In this document: piece by piece, positions 4,461 through 5,533 of the stretch
How positions within the stretch are numbered: position 1 is the first letter of the stretch
Layout: the number at the start of each line of letters is the position of its first letter
From: Elusimicrobia bacterium RIFOXYB2_FULL_48_7
GTDB lineage: Bacteria > Elusimicrobiota > Endomicrobiia > CG1-02-37-114 > XYA2-FULL-39-19
Assembly (NCBI GenBank): GCA_001800495.1
Contig: MGVM01000175.1
Location: forward strand, 1-5,533
Direction of reading: 5' to 3'
Length of the DNA: 5,533 nt
The notes under the pieces: model-generated
Databases searched by the model: none
What the model was told of the DNA's origin: nothing
Seen by the model: only the letters and a program-made list of their open reading frames with translations
Program-made: the position numbers and the translations under genes

Positions 4461-5533
4461 ATGAACTTCAAGCATTCCCTCAGAACAAAAATTCTGGCCT
4501 TTTTTTCACTTGCCGTGCTTATTCCCATCCTTATCGTCAGCAGCATCATCGTGCAGATAAGCCGGAATTCACTGTGGAATTCCATAAAAAGGGAACAAAC
4601 CGAGATCGTTTCGCGCGTCGGCGAACGCATAAACTCCTACATAGACAATACCAAACGCATCCTCAAGAGCGTCGCCAGCCGTGACCTTAACCAGGCAAAA
4701 CCCCAGCAAGTCCGCCAGATATTCATTAATATCCTGGAACTCAACAACAGCCTTACCGAAATTACTCTCATTGACCGTAACGGCATGGAAACAGTTAAAA
4801 TTACCCGGAAAAACACCGGCGTGCCCGGAAACGCGAACACGTTCGAATTCAACAGGCCGCTCACCAAACGCTCAAACCGCGAGGAATTCAACCGCGCCAT
4901 GAAGGAGGGTTACTATGTAAGCCCTTTGTGTTTCTCGGAGGAAAGAACGCCGTATATTTTTATCTCTGCTTCCGGCGAAGGCAAAAAATGCGTTATCCTA
5001 TGCAAGCTTAACCTCACGGATGTCTGGGACATCATTTCAAGAACGGAGGTGGGCAAAAACGGTTACGCTTTTGTTGTTGACGCGAACGGCCTGCTGGTGG
5101 CTCACCCTGAAGTTGAAAGGGTGATAGCTCACACGGATTTCAGCGGCCTGCCCATTGTCAGGAATTTCCTTGACGACAAACCTAATGAGTTTAAGATCTA
5201 CAAGGATGAAACCGGCCAGAACGTAGTTTCGTTCTTTTACTCGATCCCCAGGATCAAGTGGGGAGTTTTCACCAGCCTGCCTTACAAAGAACTTATTGAG
5301 CCGGTCAATACAATGATTAACCAGGCCTTCCTGTGGCTGTTTATTTTCAGCGCAATATTCATGTTCCTGGGAATGAAATTCGCTTCAACCCTGCTTAATC
5401 CCTTGAACCAGCTGAAGGAAGCCGCGAATGAGATTTCCGCCGGGAAATTCGACATAAACCTTTCCATAGAATCCGGGGATGAAATCGAGGCGCTTGCTAA
5501 AACCTTCAACCACATGGCCGGCGCCCTCAAGGA
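4461..5533 (+). CDS. Cache-HAMP transmembrane sensor protein, C-terminus cut by window edge
   Basis: The frame is open from ATG 4461 to the right edge, giving 357 complete codons and no stop. A basic start (MNFKHSLRTK) leads into a membrane helix at about 11-33. An extracytoplasmic region of about 250 residues, a second helix at about 288-307 and a HAMP linker from about 308 (NPLNQLKEAANEISAGKFDI, then DEIEALAKTFNHMAGAL) follow. The extracytoplasmic part looks like a double Cache domain. NREEFNRAMKEGYYVSP (139-155) fits the membrane-distal lobe, and GKNGYAFVVDANGLLVAHP (198-216) is a classic Cache motif in the membrane-proximal lobe. The Arg-x-Trp-Tyr motif of amino-acid-sensing dCache domains is not present; Arg-Glu-Glu-Phe is there instead, so the ligand is unknown. 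The output domain lies outside the window and could be a histidine kinase, diguanylate cyclase, SpoIIE-type phosphatase or chemoreceptor module. It starts 3 bases after the aminotransferase stop with no clear ribosome site, suggesting translational coupling. Confidence 0.88.
   Translation, partial: MNFKHSLRTKILAFFSLAVLIPILIVSSIIVQISRNSLWNSIKREQTEIVSRVGERINSYIDNTKRILKSVASRDLNQAKPQQVRQIFINILELNNSLTEITLIDRNGMETVKITRKNTGVPGNANTFEFNRPLTKRSNREEFNRAMKEGYYVSPLCFSEERTPYIFISASGEGKKCVILCKLNLTDVWDIISRTEVGKNGYAFVVDANGLLVAHPEVERVIAHTDFSGLPIVRNFLDDKPNEFKIYKDETGQNVVSFFYSIPRIKWGVFTSLPYKELIEPVNTMINQAFLWLFIFSAIFMFLGMKFASTLLNPLNQLKEAANEISAGKFDINLSIESGDEIEALAKTFNHMAGALK

Overview
The window (about 50% GC by eye, tightly packed, short intergenic gaps) looks like chromosomal DNA from a bacterium. 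It holds two divergent transcription units separated by a 159-base regulatory gap (769-927). No rRNA, tRNA, CRISPR array, transposase or phage gene is visible. The mix of genes (a NagB-type deaminase with Firmicutes-like active-site spacing, a stand-alone cyclic-nucleotide-binding protein, an AI-2E family membrane protein, a subgroup Ib aspartate aminotransferase, a Cache-HAMP sensor) and the free use of AGG and ATA codons would fit an uncultured lineage such as Omnitrophota or Elusimicrobiota. That is a low-confidence inference; no marker gene is present to settle it.

Leftward unit (minus strand, 768 down to 1): a HAD-superfamily phosphatase of the phosphoglycolate phosphatase (Gph) type is followed after 8 bases by the first 38 codons of an unidentified membrane-anchored or exported protein that runs off the left edge. 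The phosphatase has a near-consensus sigma70 promoter placed so that the predicted transcription start falls on the A of its ATG, which implies a leaderless mRNA.

Divergent control region (769-927): besides the two promoters it carries a perfect 10-base inverted repeat (819-828/836-845). One arm recurs, with its TTGAC flank, 32 bases further on, where it overlaps the best -35 of nagB. A 12-base AT-rich palindrome lies over the nagB -10/start region. This arrangement suggests an operator array for an unidentified regulator that could act on both units.

Rightward unit (plus strand, 928 to beyond 5533): nagB (glucosamine-6-phosphate deaminase), a single-domain cyclic-nucleotide-binding protein, an AI-2E/PerM-type membrane protein, an aspartate aminotransferase and the N-terminal 357 codons of a Cache-HAMP membrane sensor. 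Gaps are 5, 12, 21 and 3 bases and no terminator is visible, so these are probably one operon. The functions do not form a textbook pathway. NagB links amino sugars to glycolysis and releases ammonia, the aminotransferase moves amino groups, and the other three are membrane or signalling proteins. I find no clearly new molecular system; the most interesting features are the operator array and the predicted leaderless promoter between the two units.
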